DNA from: an uncultured Aquimarina sp.
Lineage (GTDB): Bacteria; Bacteroidota; Bacteroidia; Flavobacteriales; Flavobacteriaceae
Reading direction: 5' to 3'
Length of the DNA stretch: 64,000 bases
NCBI GenBank assembly: GCA_947496355.1
Contig: CANMCO010000014.1
Location: 1 to 64,000 of the forward strand
The notes under the pieces were generated by a model. It did no database searches, was not told where the DNA came from, and was given only the letters and a program-made list of their open reading frames with translations. This document shows, in pieces, positions 16,960 through 26,412 of the stretch. The number at the start of each line of letters is the position of its first letter. Position 1 is the stretch's first letter. The translations under genes were made by a program, and so were the position numbers.

Positions 16960-18348
16960 TTATATCCCCGCTATCTCTTTTAAAGTAGCTATAGTATCCT
17001 CGGCCAGTTGATCTGCTTTTTCCTGACTTAAGGCTTCGGTATAAATTCTAATAATCGGTTCTGTATTACTTTTACGTAAATGAACCCAGCAATCAGAAAA
17101 ATCTACTTTTACTCCGTCAACAGTAGAAACTTCTTCTGAAGCATGTTTTTTATGGAACCCTTGCAAAATTGCATCAACATCCAGATCAGGAGTTAATTGG
17201 ATTTTGTTTTTACTCATGAAATATGATGGGTAACTATTTCGTAATTCACTAACCGTACATTTCTTTTCTGCCAAATGGGTTAGAAATAATGCCACTCCAA
17301 CCAAAGAATCCCTTCCATAATGTGATTCTGGATAAATAATTCCACCATTACCTTCTCCGCCAATAACCGCTTTGTTGGCTTTCATTGTTGAAACAACGTT
17401 AACCTCTCCAACCGCACTTGCTTCATACTTACCCTTATGTTTTTCAGTAACATCTCTTAATGCTCTACTCGATGATAGATTAGATACTGTATTTCCTGGT
17501 GTTTTGCCCAATACAAAATCGGCACAAGCAACCAAGGTATATTCCTCTCCAAACATTTCCCCGTCCTCGCTCATAAAAGCAAGACGATCAACATCAGGAT
17601 CAACCGTAAGTCCAAAATGAGCTTTCTCTTTAACAACCAATTCTGATAAATCGGTCAAATGTTCTTTAAGAGGTTCTGGGTTGTGCGGAAAGTGTCCATT
17701 TGGTTCACAATATAATTCTACCACTTCTACTCCCATTTTATTGAGCAGTTTTGGTATTGCAATACCACCAGTAGAATTTACAGCATCAACAACAACTTTA
17801 AATCCTGCCTCTTTTACTATATCTGCATTTACCAATGATAAGTTTAGCACCTCATCAATATGTTTATCTATATATGTATCATTAACTGTAATACTACCCA
17901 AATCATCAACTTCTGCAAAAGTATATGAATCGTTTTCTGCAATATCAAGAATCTTCTTTCCATTCTCTGCATTCAGAAATTCACCTTTACCATTAAGAAG
18001 TTTTAATGCGTTCCACTGTTTTGGGTTATGACTTGCGGTTAGAATAATACCCCCATCAGCTTTTTCTAAGGGCACGGCAATCTCTACAGTGGGTGTCGTA
18101 GAAAGCCCCAAGTCAATAACATGTATCCCCAGTCCAACCAAACTATTCATTACCAATTGCTGTATCATAGCACCAGAAATTCTGGCATCTCGCCCAACGA
18201 CTACCGTTGGATGTACTACGTTAGTCTCTTTTTTTAGCCAGCTCCCATAAGCCGAAGCAAATTTTACGGCATCAACTGGCGTTAGATTATCCCCTACATT
18301 TCCACCTATTGTTCCTCTAATTCCAGAAATTGATTTAATTAATGTCAT
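16960..18348 (-). CDS. glmM: phosphoglucosamine mutase
   Basis: A 462-residue alpha-D-phosphohexomutase. It would interconvert glucosamine-6-phosphate and glucosamine-1-phosphate on the way to UDP-GlcNAc for peptidoglycan and lipid A. Seen in order: GIRGT near residue 10, the phosphoserine loop TASHNP with Ser106, the metal loop DPDVDR near residue 247, the sugar-binding loop GGEGNGG and the phosphate-binding RKSNTEPIIRIYTE at the C-terminus. The family also contains phosphomannomutases, and the specificity is inferred from overall likeness to GlmM. A promoter with -33 TTG and -7 TACATTTG lies at 18377-18407. Confidence 0.85.
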   Translation of the reverse strand: MTLIKSISGIRGTIGGNVGDNLTPVDAVKFASAYGSWLKKETNVVHPTVVVGRDARISGAMIQQLVMNSLVGLGIHVIDLGLSTTPTVEIAVPLEKADGGIILTASHNPKQWNALKLLNGKGEFLNAENGKKILDIAENDSYTFAEVDDLGSITVNDTYIDKHIDEVLNLSLVNADIVKEAGFKVVVDAVNSTGGIAIPKLLNKMGVEVVELYCEPNGHFPHNPEPLKEHLTDLSELVVKEKAHFGLTVDPDVDRLAFMSEDGEMFGEEYTLVACADFVLGKTPGNTVSNLSSSRALRDVTEKHKGKYEASAVGEVNVVSTMKANKAVIGGEGNGGIIYPESHYGRDSLVGVALFLTHLAEKKCTVSELRNSYPSYFMSKNKIQLTPDLDVDAILQGFHKKHASEEVSTVDGVKVDFSDCWVHLRKSNTEPIIRIYTEALSQEKADQLAEDTIATLKEIAGI

Positions 18349-18376
18349 ACTAATGATTGATTATTCGATTTGATGA

Positions 18377-18407
18377 CAAATGTACAAGATACCATGAACT
18401 GCTACAA
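18377..18407 (-). promoter_or_regulatory. predicted glmM promoter
   Basis: On the minus strand TTG (18407-18405) and TACATTTG (18384-18377) are separated by 20 bases, fitting the Bacteroidota -33/-7 arrangement. The -7 box lies 28 bases before the glmM ATG. Confidence 0.6.
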
Positions 18408-18510
18408 TTTAATGTACTATAAAGTTCTGAAAAAGAAAACGTTTTTTTACTCGATAATCGAGATCTAAATGCTCCAAGGCTTGCCTCGAAATCAAAATTA
18501 TTTCCCAACC

Positions 18511-18536
18511 GATGCCTCGCGGGCTTGCCCCGAGGT
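18511..18536. repeat. GC-rich REP-like hairpin
   Basis: CCTCG (515-519 of 18xxx) pairs with CGAGG (531-535), and GGG with CCC, around loop CTTG with one bulged C. It is far more GC-rich than its surroundings. A related half (GGCTTGCCTCG) occurs about 45 bases to the left. It looks like a small dispersed palindromic repeat, but copy number cannot be judged from this window. Confidence 0.4.
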
Positions 18537-18550
18537 AGTTTCCTTTTTAC

Positions 18551-19474
18551 CTATAAGATATTTTTAATTTTTTCAATGTTACCTTTATCAGCAATAGTTA
18601 CATAAAACAACTTGTAATCGTTGCTAAAAGTAATATTTGTTGGTTTCTTGCCTTTAAGTATGAATTCTTTTAAAAATTTACCTTCTTTAGACAAAACAAC
18701 AACGGTGCCTTTATCATACCTGCATATATAAAGGTTACCTTTATCGTCACATCTCATTCCGTCTAATCCATAATCGTCAAATAAAAAGAATAACCTTTTG
18801 TTGTTTACTTCACCATTATCTGTTATATCATATACCCATACTTTTCTTTGAATAGATTCATTTACAAATAATCTTTTTTTATCGGTACTAACTTCAATTC
18901 CATTTGTGGTACCCATATTATCTTCTAAAAGTTCAAAACCCTTTTCTTTAGTTATTTTCCAAATATTACCTGTCTCTTTTGACCAATCAGGATCACTGGC
19001 ATAGATAGTATTATTGCTTCCTATAGCAATATCATTTGGCTGATTTGCTTGTGGTTGATGAGCAAAAACTTCAACTTTTTTTGTTTTCATATCAACTTTC
19101 AGAATATTATGTTTTGTATAATCTGCAATATACATCTCGCTATTATTGCCAAACCGTATTCCATTACCTATACTTCCCGATGGGAGTTCTAAAAATAAAG
19201 TAGCTATTCCGTCTGAGGTGACCTTTCCTATTGTACCGTCCCTATGATAGTTAACAGCATAAATATTCCCTAGATGATCTGTAGCGGGACCTTCAACCCC
19301 GTTTGTAAATGTATTTTCCTTTATAAACTCTTTATTCTCTTGCTTTTTATTACAAGAAAAAAAAATCATAAAAAAACCTAAACTAAGAATGCTAAAAAAA
19401 ATCTTCCCCACAAAATATGGGAGAACACTTTGATGGCTTTTAATTTTTATGCCCGTAAACTGATAAAAAAACAT
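18551..19474 (-). CDS. SMP-30/gluconolactonase-like beta-propeller lipoprotein
   Basis: The protein has up to 307 residues. A hydrophobic stretch ends in FFSC (Cys41 when counted from ATG 19474), a lipobox. The rest is a six-bladed SMP-30/gluconolactonase/LRE-type propeller: GVEGPATDHLGNIYAVNY, NGIRFGNNSEMYIADY, QPNDIAIGSNNTIYASDP, TNGIEVSTDKKRLFVNE, LDGMRCDDKGNLYICRY. The Glu, Asn and Asp typical of the metal site are present in EGP, NGI and DGM. It may hydrolyse a lactone at the cell envelope; the substrate is unknown. The signal is unusually long from ATG 19474; a GTG at 19411 would give a standard 20-residue lipoprotein signal. A -7 box TATTTTTG lies at 19505-19498. Confidence 0.8.
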   Translation of the reverse strand: MFFYQFTGIKIKSHQSVLPYFVGKIFFSILSLGFFMIFFSCNKKQENKEFIKENTFTNGVEGPATDHLGNIYAVNYHRDGTIGKVTSDGIATLFLELPSGSIGNGIRFGNNSEMYIADYTKHNILKVDMKTKKVEVFAHQPQANQPNDIAIGSNNTIYASDPDWSKETGNIWKITKEKGFELLEDNMGTTNGIEVSTDKKRLFVNESIQRKVWVYDITDNGEVNNKRLFFLFDDYGLDGMRCDDKGNLYICRYDKGTVVVLSKEGKFLKEFILKGKKPTNITFSNDYKLFYVTIADKGNIEKIKNIL

Positions 19475-19497
19475 AGTTACAAAATAATTAATTCACT

Positions 19498-19505
19498 CAA
19501 AAATA
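19498..19505 (-). promoter_or_regulatory. -7 promoter element for the SMP-30-like gene
   Basis: TATTTTTG on the minus strand fits TAnnTTTG and lies 23 bases upstream of ATG 19474. Confidence 0.4.
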
Positions 19506-19611
19506 ATTAAAAAGAGATCTAGAACACTTTTTTTTGTACCAACAACATCGATTACATTATAAACAACCATTTATTGTGAAACTACATCAAAAAAACTCGT
19601 ATTTTAACCGT

Positions 19612-20196
19612 ATGAATTTCTTAGCCCACATTTATCTCTCTGGAGAAGATCCCGAACTAAAAATTGGTAATTTTATTGCAGATTCTGTCAAAGGAAAAAA
19701 ATTCCTGGACTATCCAGATCGCATAAGTCAAGGAATCACCTTGCATAGAAAAATTGATTCTTATACAGACTCCCACGATATTGTAAAGCAAAGTGTTTCT
19801 AGGTTATTTCCAAAATACAGGCATTACAGTACAGTGATTGTTGATATTTTATATGATCATTTTTTAGCTGCCAATTGGAAAGAATATTCTGATGTACCTC
19901 TTGAAGAGTATTCATTAGACTTTTATAAATTACTTCATGAATATCATGAAATTTTACCAAAGCAAATTCAAAAATTGTTACCATACATGGAACAAGATAA
20001 TTGGTTGCTAAGCTATGCATCTATTTCGGGTATAGGTAATGTTTTATCGGGTATGAATCGTAGAACAAAGAACCGATCCAAAATGAATCTTGCCGTAATA
20101 GAGCTAGAAGAATATTACGGCGATTTTGATAAGGAATTCCGCCACTTTTTTAAAGAATTAGAATTATACACCAAAAATGAAATGAAAATATTATGA
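19612..20196 (+). CDS. acyl carrier protein phosphodiesterase-like protein (AcpH/DUF479)
   Basis: A 194-residue protein starting MNFLAHIYLSG. In E. coli AcpH removes 4'-phosphopantetheine from acyl carrier protein; the family (DUF479) is HD-like and cytoplasmic. Features that fit are the LAH start, GNFIADSVKGKK, QGITLHRKIDSYTDSH with His/Asp metal ligands, and YDHFLAANW. The frame is open back to 19534, but the extra 26 residues are unlike the family and ATG 19612 gives the usual length. The stop overlaps the next gene by 4 bases (ATGA), so the two are translationally coupled. Confidence 0.85.
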   Translation: MNFLAHIYLSGEDPELKIGNFIADSVKGKKFLDYPDRISQGITLHRKIDSYTDSHDIVKQSVSRLFPKYRHYSTVIVDILYDHFLAANWKEYSDVPLEEYSLDFYKLLHEYHEILPKQIQKLLPYMEQDNWLLSYASISGIGNVLSGMNRRTKNRSKMNLAVIELEEYYGDFDKEFRHFFKELELYTKNEMKIL

Positions 20197-21893
20197 GACC
20201 CTTATTATACTTCATACTTCTTTTATTAAGTTTTTCATGTAAAACATCTACTGATCAAGAGCAAAAAGCCAAACCAGTTAGAGGGGTTATAACCAAAAAT
20301 GCAATGGTTGTTTCGGCTAGAGAAGAGGCTTCAAAAATTGGTTCTGACATTATGAAAAAGGGAGGAAATGCTTTTGATGCTATGGTCGCAACAGAGATGG
20401 CGCTGGCTGTAACATATCCTTTTGCTGGAAGTCTTGGCGGTGGTGGTTTTATGGTATATCGAAAAGCCAATGGTGAAGTAGGTGCTTTAGATTATCGAGA
20501 AAAAGCTCCTCTTGCTGCGACAAAAGATATGTATCTTGATGAAAATGGAGATGCTATCCCCGAAAAAAGTCAAGTAGGCGCATTAGCGATTGGAGTACCT
20601 GGCACCGTTGCGGGAATTTTTGAAGTACACGAAAAATTTGGCTCCTTACCTATCAAAGAAATTCTTACCCCAGTAGTTGAACTAGCCAAACGTGGTTTTG
20701 TAATTACTGAAAAACAACAAAAACGATTCGAAGATAAGCAAGACATATTTTTTGAAGTTAATAAAGACACTATTCTTTTTGCTAAAGGTCATAACGCAGG
20801 AGACACTTTAAAAAATAAAAAGATAGCCGAAACGTTGGAACGTATTATCAAGAATGGAAAGGCTGAGTTTTACCAAGGTAAAACAGGAGAAAAACTAGTA
20901 GAACGCATACAATCCTATGGCGGAATAATCACTATGGAAGACCTTTCCAGGTATGAAGCTAAATGGCGTGACCCGGTTCGCTTTGATTACAAAGGTCTTT
21001 CTGTTATTTCTATGTCTCCGCCGTCTAGTGGAGGAGTGTGTTTAGCCCAAATCATGAAGATGATAGAACCCTATAACCTTTCTGAATACGGTCATAATCA
21101 ACTTAAAACTATCCAGGTAATTACCGAGGCAGAACGCCGGGCATATGCAGACAGAAGTTTTTATCTGGGAGATCCCGATTTTACAAAAATTCCAATAGAT
21201 ACATTAATTGGTGAATCTTACCTTTCTGCTCGAATGTCTGATTTCACCTTTGATAAAGCCACAAGATCCACAGATATAAATTGCGGAGTTGTCCACGGAT
21301 ACGAAAGCGAAGAAACCACCCACTACTCTATTGTTGACCAATTTGGCAATGCTATTTCTGTAACTATAACTTTGAATGGAGCCTATGGATCAAAATTATA
21401 TGTCCCAGAGATTGGAACTTTTCTTAACAATGAAATGGATGATTTTAGCGCTAAACCTGGTGTTCCAAATATGTTTGGATTAATTGGTGCAGAAGCCAAT
21501 GCCATCGCTCCCGAAAAAAGAATGTTAAGCTCTATGACTCCAACTCTTGTAGAAAAAAACGGAAAACTATGGATGTCTGTAGGAACTCCAGGAGGTTCTA
21601 CTATTATTACATCTGTATTACAAACAATACTTAATGTAAAAGAGTTTGGCATGACAATGCAGGATGCAGTAAATGCTCCTAGGTTTCATCACCAATGGTT
21701 GCCAGACAAAATAGTTTTTGAACCAGAATCATTTGATAGTACTCGCTTAGATAGTTTAGCACAAAAAGGATATAAAATTGACGAAGAAACCTCTAAAATT
21801 ATAGGCAAAGTTGATGGTATTCTTGTATTGCCCGATGGGACATTAGAGGGCGGTGCGGACAAACGTGGTGATGATACCGCTGTTGGGTTTTAA
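20193..21893 (+). CDS. ggt: gamma-glutamyltransferase, lipoprotein form
   Basis: A 566-residue gamma-glutamyltranspeptidase: it cleaves glutathione and other gamma-glutamyl compounds, or transfers the glutamyl group. The signal ends in LSFSC (Cys16), so it should be a lipid-anchored periplasmic enzyme. The self-processing site is visible as EETTHYSIVD; Thr375 would become the N-terminal nucleophile of the small subunit. GGGGFMVYRK, SMTPTLVEKNGKLWM and GTPGGSTI are standard GGT segments. The start overlaps the acpH-like gene by 4 bases, and the alkD-like gene follows 11 bases after the stop, so the three probably form an operon. Confidence 0.93.
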   Translation: MRPLLYFILLLLSFSCKTSTDQEQKAKPVRGVITKNAMVVSAREEASKIGSDIMKKGGNAFDAMVATEMALAVTYPFAGSLGGGGFMVYRKANGEVGALDYREKAPLAATKDMYLDENGDAIPEKSQVGALAIGVPGTVAGIFEVHEKFGSLPIKEILTPVVELAKRGFVITEKQQKRFEDKQDIFFEVNKDTILFAKGHNAGDTLKNKKIAETLERIIKNGKAEFYQGKTGEKLVERIQSYGGIITMEDLSRYEAKWRDPVRFDYKGLSVISMSPPSSGGVCLAQIMKMIEPYNLSEYGHNQLKTIQVITEAERRAYADRSFYLGDPDFTKIPIDTLIGESYLSARMSDFTFDKATRSTDINCGVVHGYESEETTHYSIVDQFGNAISVTITLNGAYGSKLYVPEIGTFLNNEMDDFSAKPGVPNMFGLIGAEANAIAPEKRMLSSMTPTLVEKNGKLWMSVGTPGGSTIITSVLQTILNVKEFGMTMQDAVNAPRFHHQWLPDKIVFEPESFDSTRLDSLAQKGYKIDEETSKIIGKVDGILVLPDGTLEGGADKRGDDTAVGF

Positions 21894-21904
21894 ATTACTG
21901 CACT

Positions 21905-22579
21905 ATGGACTTTATTGCCGTGTTATTATCAAAATTTGAACATAACGCTAATGCTAACCAAGCAAAAGCAATGGAAGCCTATCTAAAAAATCTCTTTCCC
22001 CTTTATGGTATAAAAGCTCCAGTAAGGAAACTACTTTTAAAAGATATTATTAATGAGTTTAAATCTGAACTATCTACTAGAAATAATATAATTGAGATAG
22101 TAAACACACTTTATCAAAAACCTCAACGAGAACTTCATTACTGCGCTATAGAATTAGCCGATCGTTTTCTAAAAAAGAAGTATGCTATTACAGATATTGA
22201 TTTTATTGAAAAGTTAATCATAACAAATTCCTGGTGGGACACTGTAGATTTTATTGCAAAACATATTCTGGGTAATCATTTATTGCAATATCCTGATCAA
22301 ACCCCAAGAATAATCAAGAATTTTTCTTCTTCAAAAAATATGTGGTTAAACCGAAGTGCAATTTTATTTCAATTAGGGTACAAGGATAAGACAGATACCC
22401 AATTATTATTTAGGCTTTGCGAACAACATAAATCATCTGACGAGTTTTTTATAAAAAAAGCAATTGGTTGGGCATTGCGTGAATATTCTAAGGTTAATCC
22501 CGAAACAATTGTATCATTTGTCTCTAAAGCAAATCTGAAACCTTTATCAGAAAAGGAGGCTTTAAAGAGAATCCAATAA
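21905..22579 (+). CDS. DNA alkylation repair protein (AlkD-like HEAT repeats)
   Basis: A 224-residue all-helical protein of the AlkC/AlkD family, DNA glycosylases built from HEAT-like repeats that excise alkylated bases. The family's most telling segment, SWWDTVDFIAKHILG, is present near residue 103, with Trp and Asp in the positions that line the DNA groove. The C-terminal part has FIKKAIGWALREYSK, also typical. It is the third gene of a likely acpH-ggt-alkD operon; the grouping does not suggest a shared pathway. A strong terminator begins at its stop codon. Confidence 0.9.
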   Translation: MDFIAVLLSKFEHNANANQAKAMEAYLKNLFPLYGIKAPVRKLLLKDIINEFKSELSTRNNIIEIVNTLYQKPQRELHYCAIELADRFLKKKYAITDIDFIEKLIITNSWWDTVDFIAKHILGNHLLQYPDQTPRIIKNFSSSKNMWLNRSAILFQLGYKDKTDTQLLFRLCEQHKSSDEFFIKKAIGWALREYSKVNPETIVSFVSKANLKPLSEKEALKRIQ

Positions 22580-22610
22580 AAAATGCGCAGCTTTTGACTG
22601 CGCATTTTTA
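22578..22610. terminator. bidirectional intrinsic terminator
   Basis: AAATGCGCAG (22581-22590) pairs with CTGCGCATTT (22598-22607) around a 7-base loop, with A and T runs outside. It serves the alkD-like gene on the plus strand and dnaK on the minus strand. Confidence 0.9.
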
Positions 22611-22629
22611 TCTAATATAAGTGTGTTAT

Positions 22630-24540
22630 TTATTTCACTTCTTCAAAGTCAACATCCTCTACATCACTTCCTTCAGAACCTCCTTCAGGTTGATCTGCAC
22701 CGGCATCAGGACCTGGTTGTCCATTTTGTTGTGCTTCGGCTTGAGCTTTGTACATCTCTTCGCTAGCTACTTTCCATGCTTCGTTGATTTTATCAAGAGC
22801 TGGTTGGATTACAGCAAGGTCTTTAGACTCATAAGCTTTTTTCAATTCTTCCAAAGCCTCTTCAACTGGCTTTTTCTTATCATCAGAAATCTTATCTCCA
22901 AACTCTGTCAATTGCTTTTCTGTCTGAAAGATCATTCCGTCAGCTTCATTTAACTTATCAGCAGTTTCTTTAGCTGCTTTATCAGCTTCAGCATTTGCTT
23001 CAGCTTCTTGCTTCATTTTCTCGATTTCTTCTTCTGTTAATCCTGAAGAAGCTTCGATACGAATATCCTGAGATTTATTAGTAGCTTTATCAGTAGCAGA
23101 TACTTTGATGATACCATTGGCATCAATATCAAAGGTAACTTCGATCTGTGGTGTTCCTCTCTGTGCTGGTGGAATTCCATCCAAGTGGAAACGACCAATT
23201 GTCTTATTGTCTGCCGCCATAGGACGCTCACCTTGTAATACATGAATCTCAACAGATGGCTGATTATCTGCAGCCGTAGAGAATACTTGTGATTTCTTGG
23301 TAGGAATCGTAGTATTTGCTTCAATAAGCTTAGTCATTACATTACCCATAGTTTCAATACCAAGAGAAAGTGGTGTTACGTCTAATAGTAATACATCTTT
23401 TACATCTCCTGTTAATACTCCACCTTGGATTGCTGCACCAACGGCAACTACTTCATCAGGGTTCACACCTTTACTTGGTGCTTTACCAAAGAATTTTTCT
23501 ACTGCCTCTTGTACTGCAGGAATACGAGTAGATCCACCAACTAATATAATTTCATCGATATCACTAGTTGATAACCCAGCAGCTTTAAGTGCTGTACGAC
23601 ATGGCTCTACTGTACGTTTTACCAAATCATCTATTAATTGATCAAATTTAGATTTGCTCAATGTTCTTACTAAGTGCTTAGGACCACTAGCTGTAGCGGT
23701 AACATATGGCAAATTAATTTCTGTTTGTGAAGAAGATGATAATTCGATTTTAGCTTTTTCTGCAGCTTCTTTAAGACGTTGTAATGCCATAGGATCCTCA
23801 CGTAGGTCCATATTTTCATCTGCCTTAAACTCTTCTGCTAACCAATCTATAATCTTTTGATCAACATCATCACCTCCTAAATGTGTATCACCATCCGTAG
23901 AAAGTACTTCAAATACACCATCTCCTAATTCAAGGATAGATACATCATGCGTTCCTCCTCCAAAGTCAAATACTACAATTTTCTGGTCTGTACCTTTCTT
24001 ATCAAGACCATAAGCCAATGCAGCGGCTGTAGGTTCATTAATAATACGTTCTACTTTAAGACCTGCAATTTCTCCAGCTTCTTTGGTAGCCTGACGCTGT
24101 GCATCATTAAAATATGCAGGTACTGTTATTACCGCTCTGGTAACATCTTGTCCAAGATAATCCTCTGCAGTTTTCTTCATTTTCTGAAGTGTCATTGCAG
24201 ATAACTCTTGCGGTGTATATAAACGACCGTCTATATCTACACGTGGCGTATCATTATCTCCTTTTACCACTTTATAAGCTGCTCTTTTTGCTTCTTTAGC
24301 AGATTCAGAGAATTTATTACCCATAAACCTCTTAATTGAAGAGATAGTTTTAGTAGGATTTGTAACCGCCTGACGTTTTGCAGGATCTCCTACTTTAATT
24401 TCTCCACCCTCTACAAAAGCAATTACAGAAGGAGTGGTTCTTTTACCTTCAGCATTAGGGATTACTACAGGCTCATTACCTTCCATTACAGAAACACATG
24501 AGTTGGTTGTCCCTAAGTCTATTCCTATTATTTTACTCAT
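22630..24540 (-). CDS. dnaK: molecular chaperone DnaK (Hsp70)
   Basis: A 636-residue Hsp70: ATP-driven chaperone that folds and protects cytoplasmic proteins together with DnaJ and GrpE. The nucleotide-binding domain (1-385) has IGIDLGTTNSCV, FDFGGGTHDVSILE and ILVGGSTRIPAVQ. The linker DVLLLDVTPLSLGIE follows, then the substrate-binding domain and a helical lid. The C-terminal tail is acidic and ends DVEDVDFEEVK, as in most DnaK proteins. One variation: the loop reads GGGTHDVS where many have GGGTFDVS, as in other Bacteroidota. No dnaJ or grpE lies next to it here. No clear -7 box was found in the 227 bases upstream. Confidence 0.98.
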   Translation of the reverse strand: MSKIIGIDLGTTNSCVSVMEGNEPVVIPNAEGKRTTPSVIAFVEGGEIKVGDPAKRQAVTNPTKTISSIKRFMGNKFSESAKEAKRAAYKVVKGDNDTPRVDIDGRLYTPQELSAMTLQKMKKTAEDYLGQDVTRAVITVPAYFNDAQRQATKEAGEIAGLKVERIINEPTAAALAYGLDKKGTDQKIVVFDFGGGTHDVSILELGDGVFEVLSTDGDTHLGGDDVDQKIIDWLAEEFKADENMDLREDPMALQRLKEAAEKAKIELSSSSQTEINLPYVTATASGPKHLVRTLSKSKFDQLIDDLVKRTVEPCRTALKAAGLSTSDIDEIILVGGSTRIPAVQEAVEKFFGKAPSKGVNPDEVVAVGAAIQGGVLTGDVKDVLLLDVTPLSLGIETMGNVMTKLIEANTTIPTKKSQVFSTAADNQPSVEIHVLQGERPMAADNKTIGRFHLDGIPPAQRGTPQIEVTFDIDANGIIKVSATDKATNKSQDIRIEASSGLTEEEIEKMKQEAEANAEADKAAKETADKLNEADGMIFQTEKQLTEFGDKISDDKKKPVEEALEELKKAYESKDLAVIQPALDKINEAWKVASEEMYKAQAEAQQNGQPGPDAGADQPEGGSEGSDVEDVDFEEVK

Positions 24541-24767
24541 TTTTTATAATAAATTGTTATACTATTGTTCATAATAATTTAAACCTGTTAGGTCAATGAT
24601 TATGCCATTGCAATCTATATGACAGGATGTCATTATAATTTCTTTAACCTTTATTAAACGACACAAAACTTTGAGATATAACAACAATAACAATTCTACA
24701 AAAAAGGATGTTCTTTATTATCAAAAAACTATATTTACCTCCTAAATTATTTCAATAATTACGAATT

Positions 24768-26192
24768 ATGGAATGTATTAGTCTTTTTGATATGCTCAAG
24801 ATAGGTGTAGGCCCTTCAAGCTCCCATACATTAGGACCCTGGCGTGCTGCACGTAGATGGATTGCCGAACTAAAAAGTAATAATGCCTTTAAATCTATTA
24901 CTTCAATTACCGTTGATCTCTTTGGGTCTTTATCTCTTACTGGGAAGGGCCATGCGACAGATATTGCTACTATTTTAGGCTTATGCGGATATGACCCACA
25001 GACCATCGACGTTTCTAAAATTAACGATATAATAGATACAATCAAAAAATCAAAACAACTTCAGTTCAATAATGAAGTAACCGTTGCTTTTGATCCCATA
25101 TCGCAAATCATTTTTAATAGAGAATTTAAAGAGTTTCATCCCAACGGAATGACTTTTCATGGTACGTTAAAAAATGGCAAGAAAGTATCATCCTCATTCT
25201 ATTCTATTGGCGGTGGTTTTGTCGTAAAAGAAGAAAGAAAAAGGAAAGAAAAAAAACTTGAAGAATTTCAATGTTTTCCATTACCTATCCAAAAAGCAAC
25301 AGATTTATTAGAATATTGCAATTCAAAAAATAAAAAGGTTTCTGAAATCGTCCTTGAAAATGAACGTTCTCTGCGAAGTGATACCGAAATTGATGACAGG
25401 ATAGCACAAGTATGGAAAGTCATGCTAGAATCTATGTATACGGGTTGTCATACTGAAGGCACATTACCTGGTGGATTAAATGTAAGACGAAGAGCCTTTG
25501 ATACTCATAAAAAATTAATTGAAGATACATCATATAGTTCTCCGGAAGAGTGGATTGGAGCTATCCGAAATACTGAAGTGAAATTTCGTCAAATACTAAA
25601 ATGGGTTTCTTGTTTTGCACTAGCAGTAAATGAAGTAAATGCCTCATTAGGAAGAGTTGTTACTGCACCAACTAATGGAAGTGCCGGTGTAATTCCAGCA
25701 GTTATGATGTATTATATGGTTATAGAAAATCACGATGCCAATTTTGATGATATAAAACAGTTTATGCTAGTTGCAGGAGAGATTGGCAGCTTATTCAAAA
25801 AAGGAGCTACTATATCTGCTGCAATGGGTGGTTGCCAGGCAGAGATCGGGGTTTCATCTGCAATGGCCGCTGGGGCATTAACAGAATTAATGGGAGGCAC
25901 ACCTGAGCAAGTCCTAATGGCTAGTGAAATTGCGATGGAACATCACTTGGGGCTTACTTGCGATCCTATTGGCGGATTGGTACAAGTACCTTGTATAGAA
26001 CGCAATGCTATGGGAGCTATAAAAGCAATAAATGCCTGTGAAATGGCCCTTGATGCAGATGCCGCACATGCAAAAGTACCTCTTGACAAAGTAATTGAAA
26101 CCATGTGGGAAACTGCCTTGGATATGAATACAAAATATAAAGAAACTAGTGAAGGTGGTTTGGCAGTTAAAGTAAGCTTGAGTGATTGTTAA
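24768..26192 (+). CDS. sdaA: L-serine ammonia-lyase (single chain, Fe-S)
   Basis: A 474-residue L-serine dehydratase of the iron-sulfur type; it deaminates L-serine to pyruvate and ammonia in the cytoplasm. It has both parts in one chain: N-terminal beta domain with GPSSSHTLGPWRAA, and C-terminal alpha domain with APTNGSAGVIPAVMMYY, GGCQAEIGVSSAMAA and CDPIGGLVQVPCIERN, the latter supplying cluster cysteines. Its length fits E. coli SdaA. A TATATTTA -7-like box lies about 30 bases upstream. It stands alone between divergent dnaK and a convergent NTF2-like gene. Confidence 0.95.
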   Translation: MECISLFDMLKIGVGPSSSHTLGPWRAARRWIAELKSNNAFKSITSITVDLFGSLSLTGKGHATDIATILGLCGYDPQTIDVSKINDIIDTIKKSKQLQFNNEVTVAFDPISQIIFNREFKEFHPNGMTFHGTLKNGKKVSSSFYSIGGGFVVKEERKRKEKKLEEFQCFPLPIQKATDLLEYCNSKNKKVSEIVLENERSLRSDTEIDDRIAQVWKVMLESMYTGCHTEGTLPGGLNVRRRAFDTHKKLIEDTSYSSPEEWIGAIRNTEVKFRQILKWVSCFALAVNEVNASLGRVVTAPTNGSAGVIPAVMMYYMVIENHDANFDDIKQFMLVAGEIGSLFKKGATISAAMGGCQAEIGVSSAMAAGALTELMGGTPEQVLMASEIAMEHHLGLTCDPIGGLVQVPCIERNAMGAIKAINACEMALDADAAHAKVPLDKVIETMWETALDMNTKYKETSEGGLAVKVSLSDC

Positions 26193-26412
26193 TATAATCT
26201 ATGAGCCTGTTAGTGTTTGAGTAAATGAGTTATTGAGGATTAGGAGGGATTTAGAAATAAATCATCATAAGAACCAAAATCTCTTATTCGAACTTGAAGT
26301 GTAATGATTTTAAAAAAATAAACCAGAATCAAAAATTTTGAATGCTTTACCTTTGATTATATCTCAGAAACAAACTCAAATACTCACACACTACTTCACT
26401 CACATACTCCTC

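Noticed and set aside
26193..26412. GAGT/ACTC-rich segments at both ends of a 220-bp gap that might pair
   Set aside because: Only partial, scattered complementarity; I could not draw a convincing stem.
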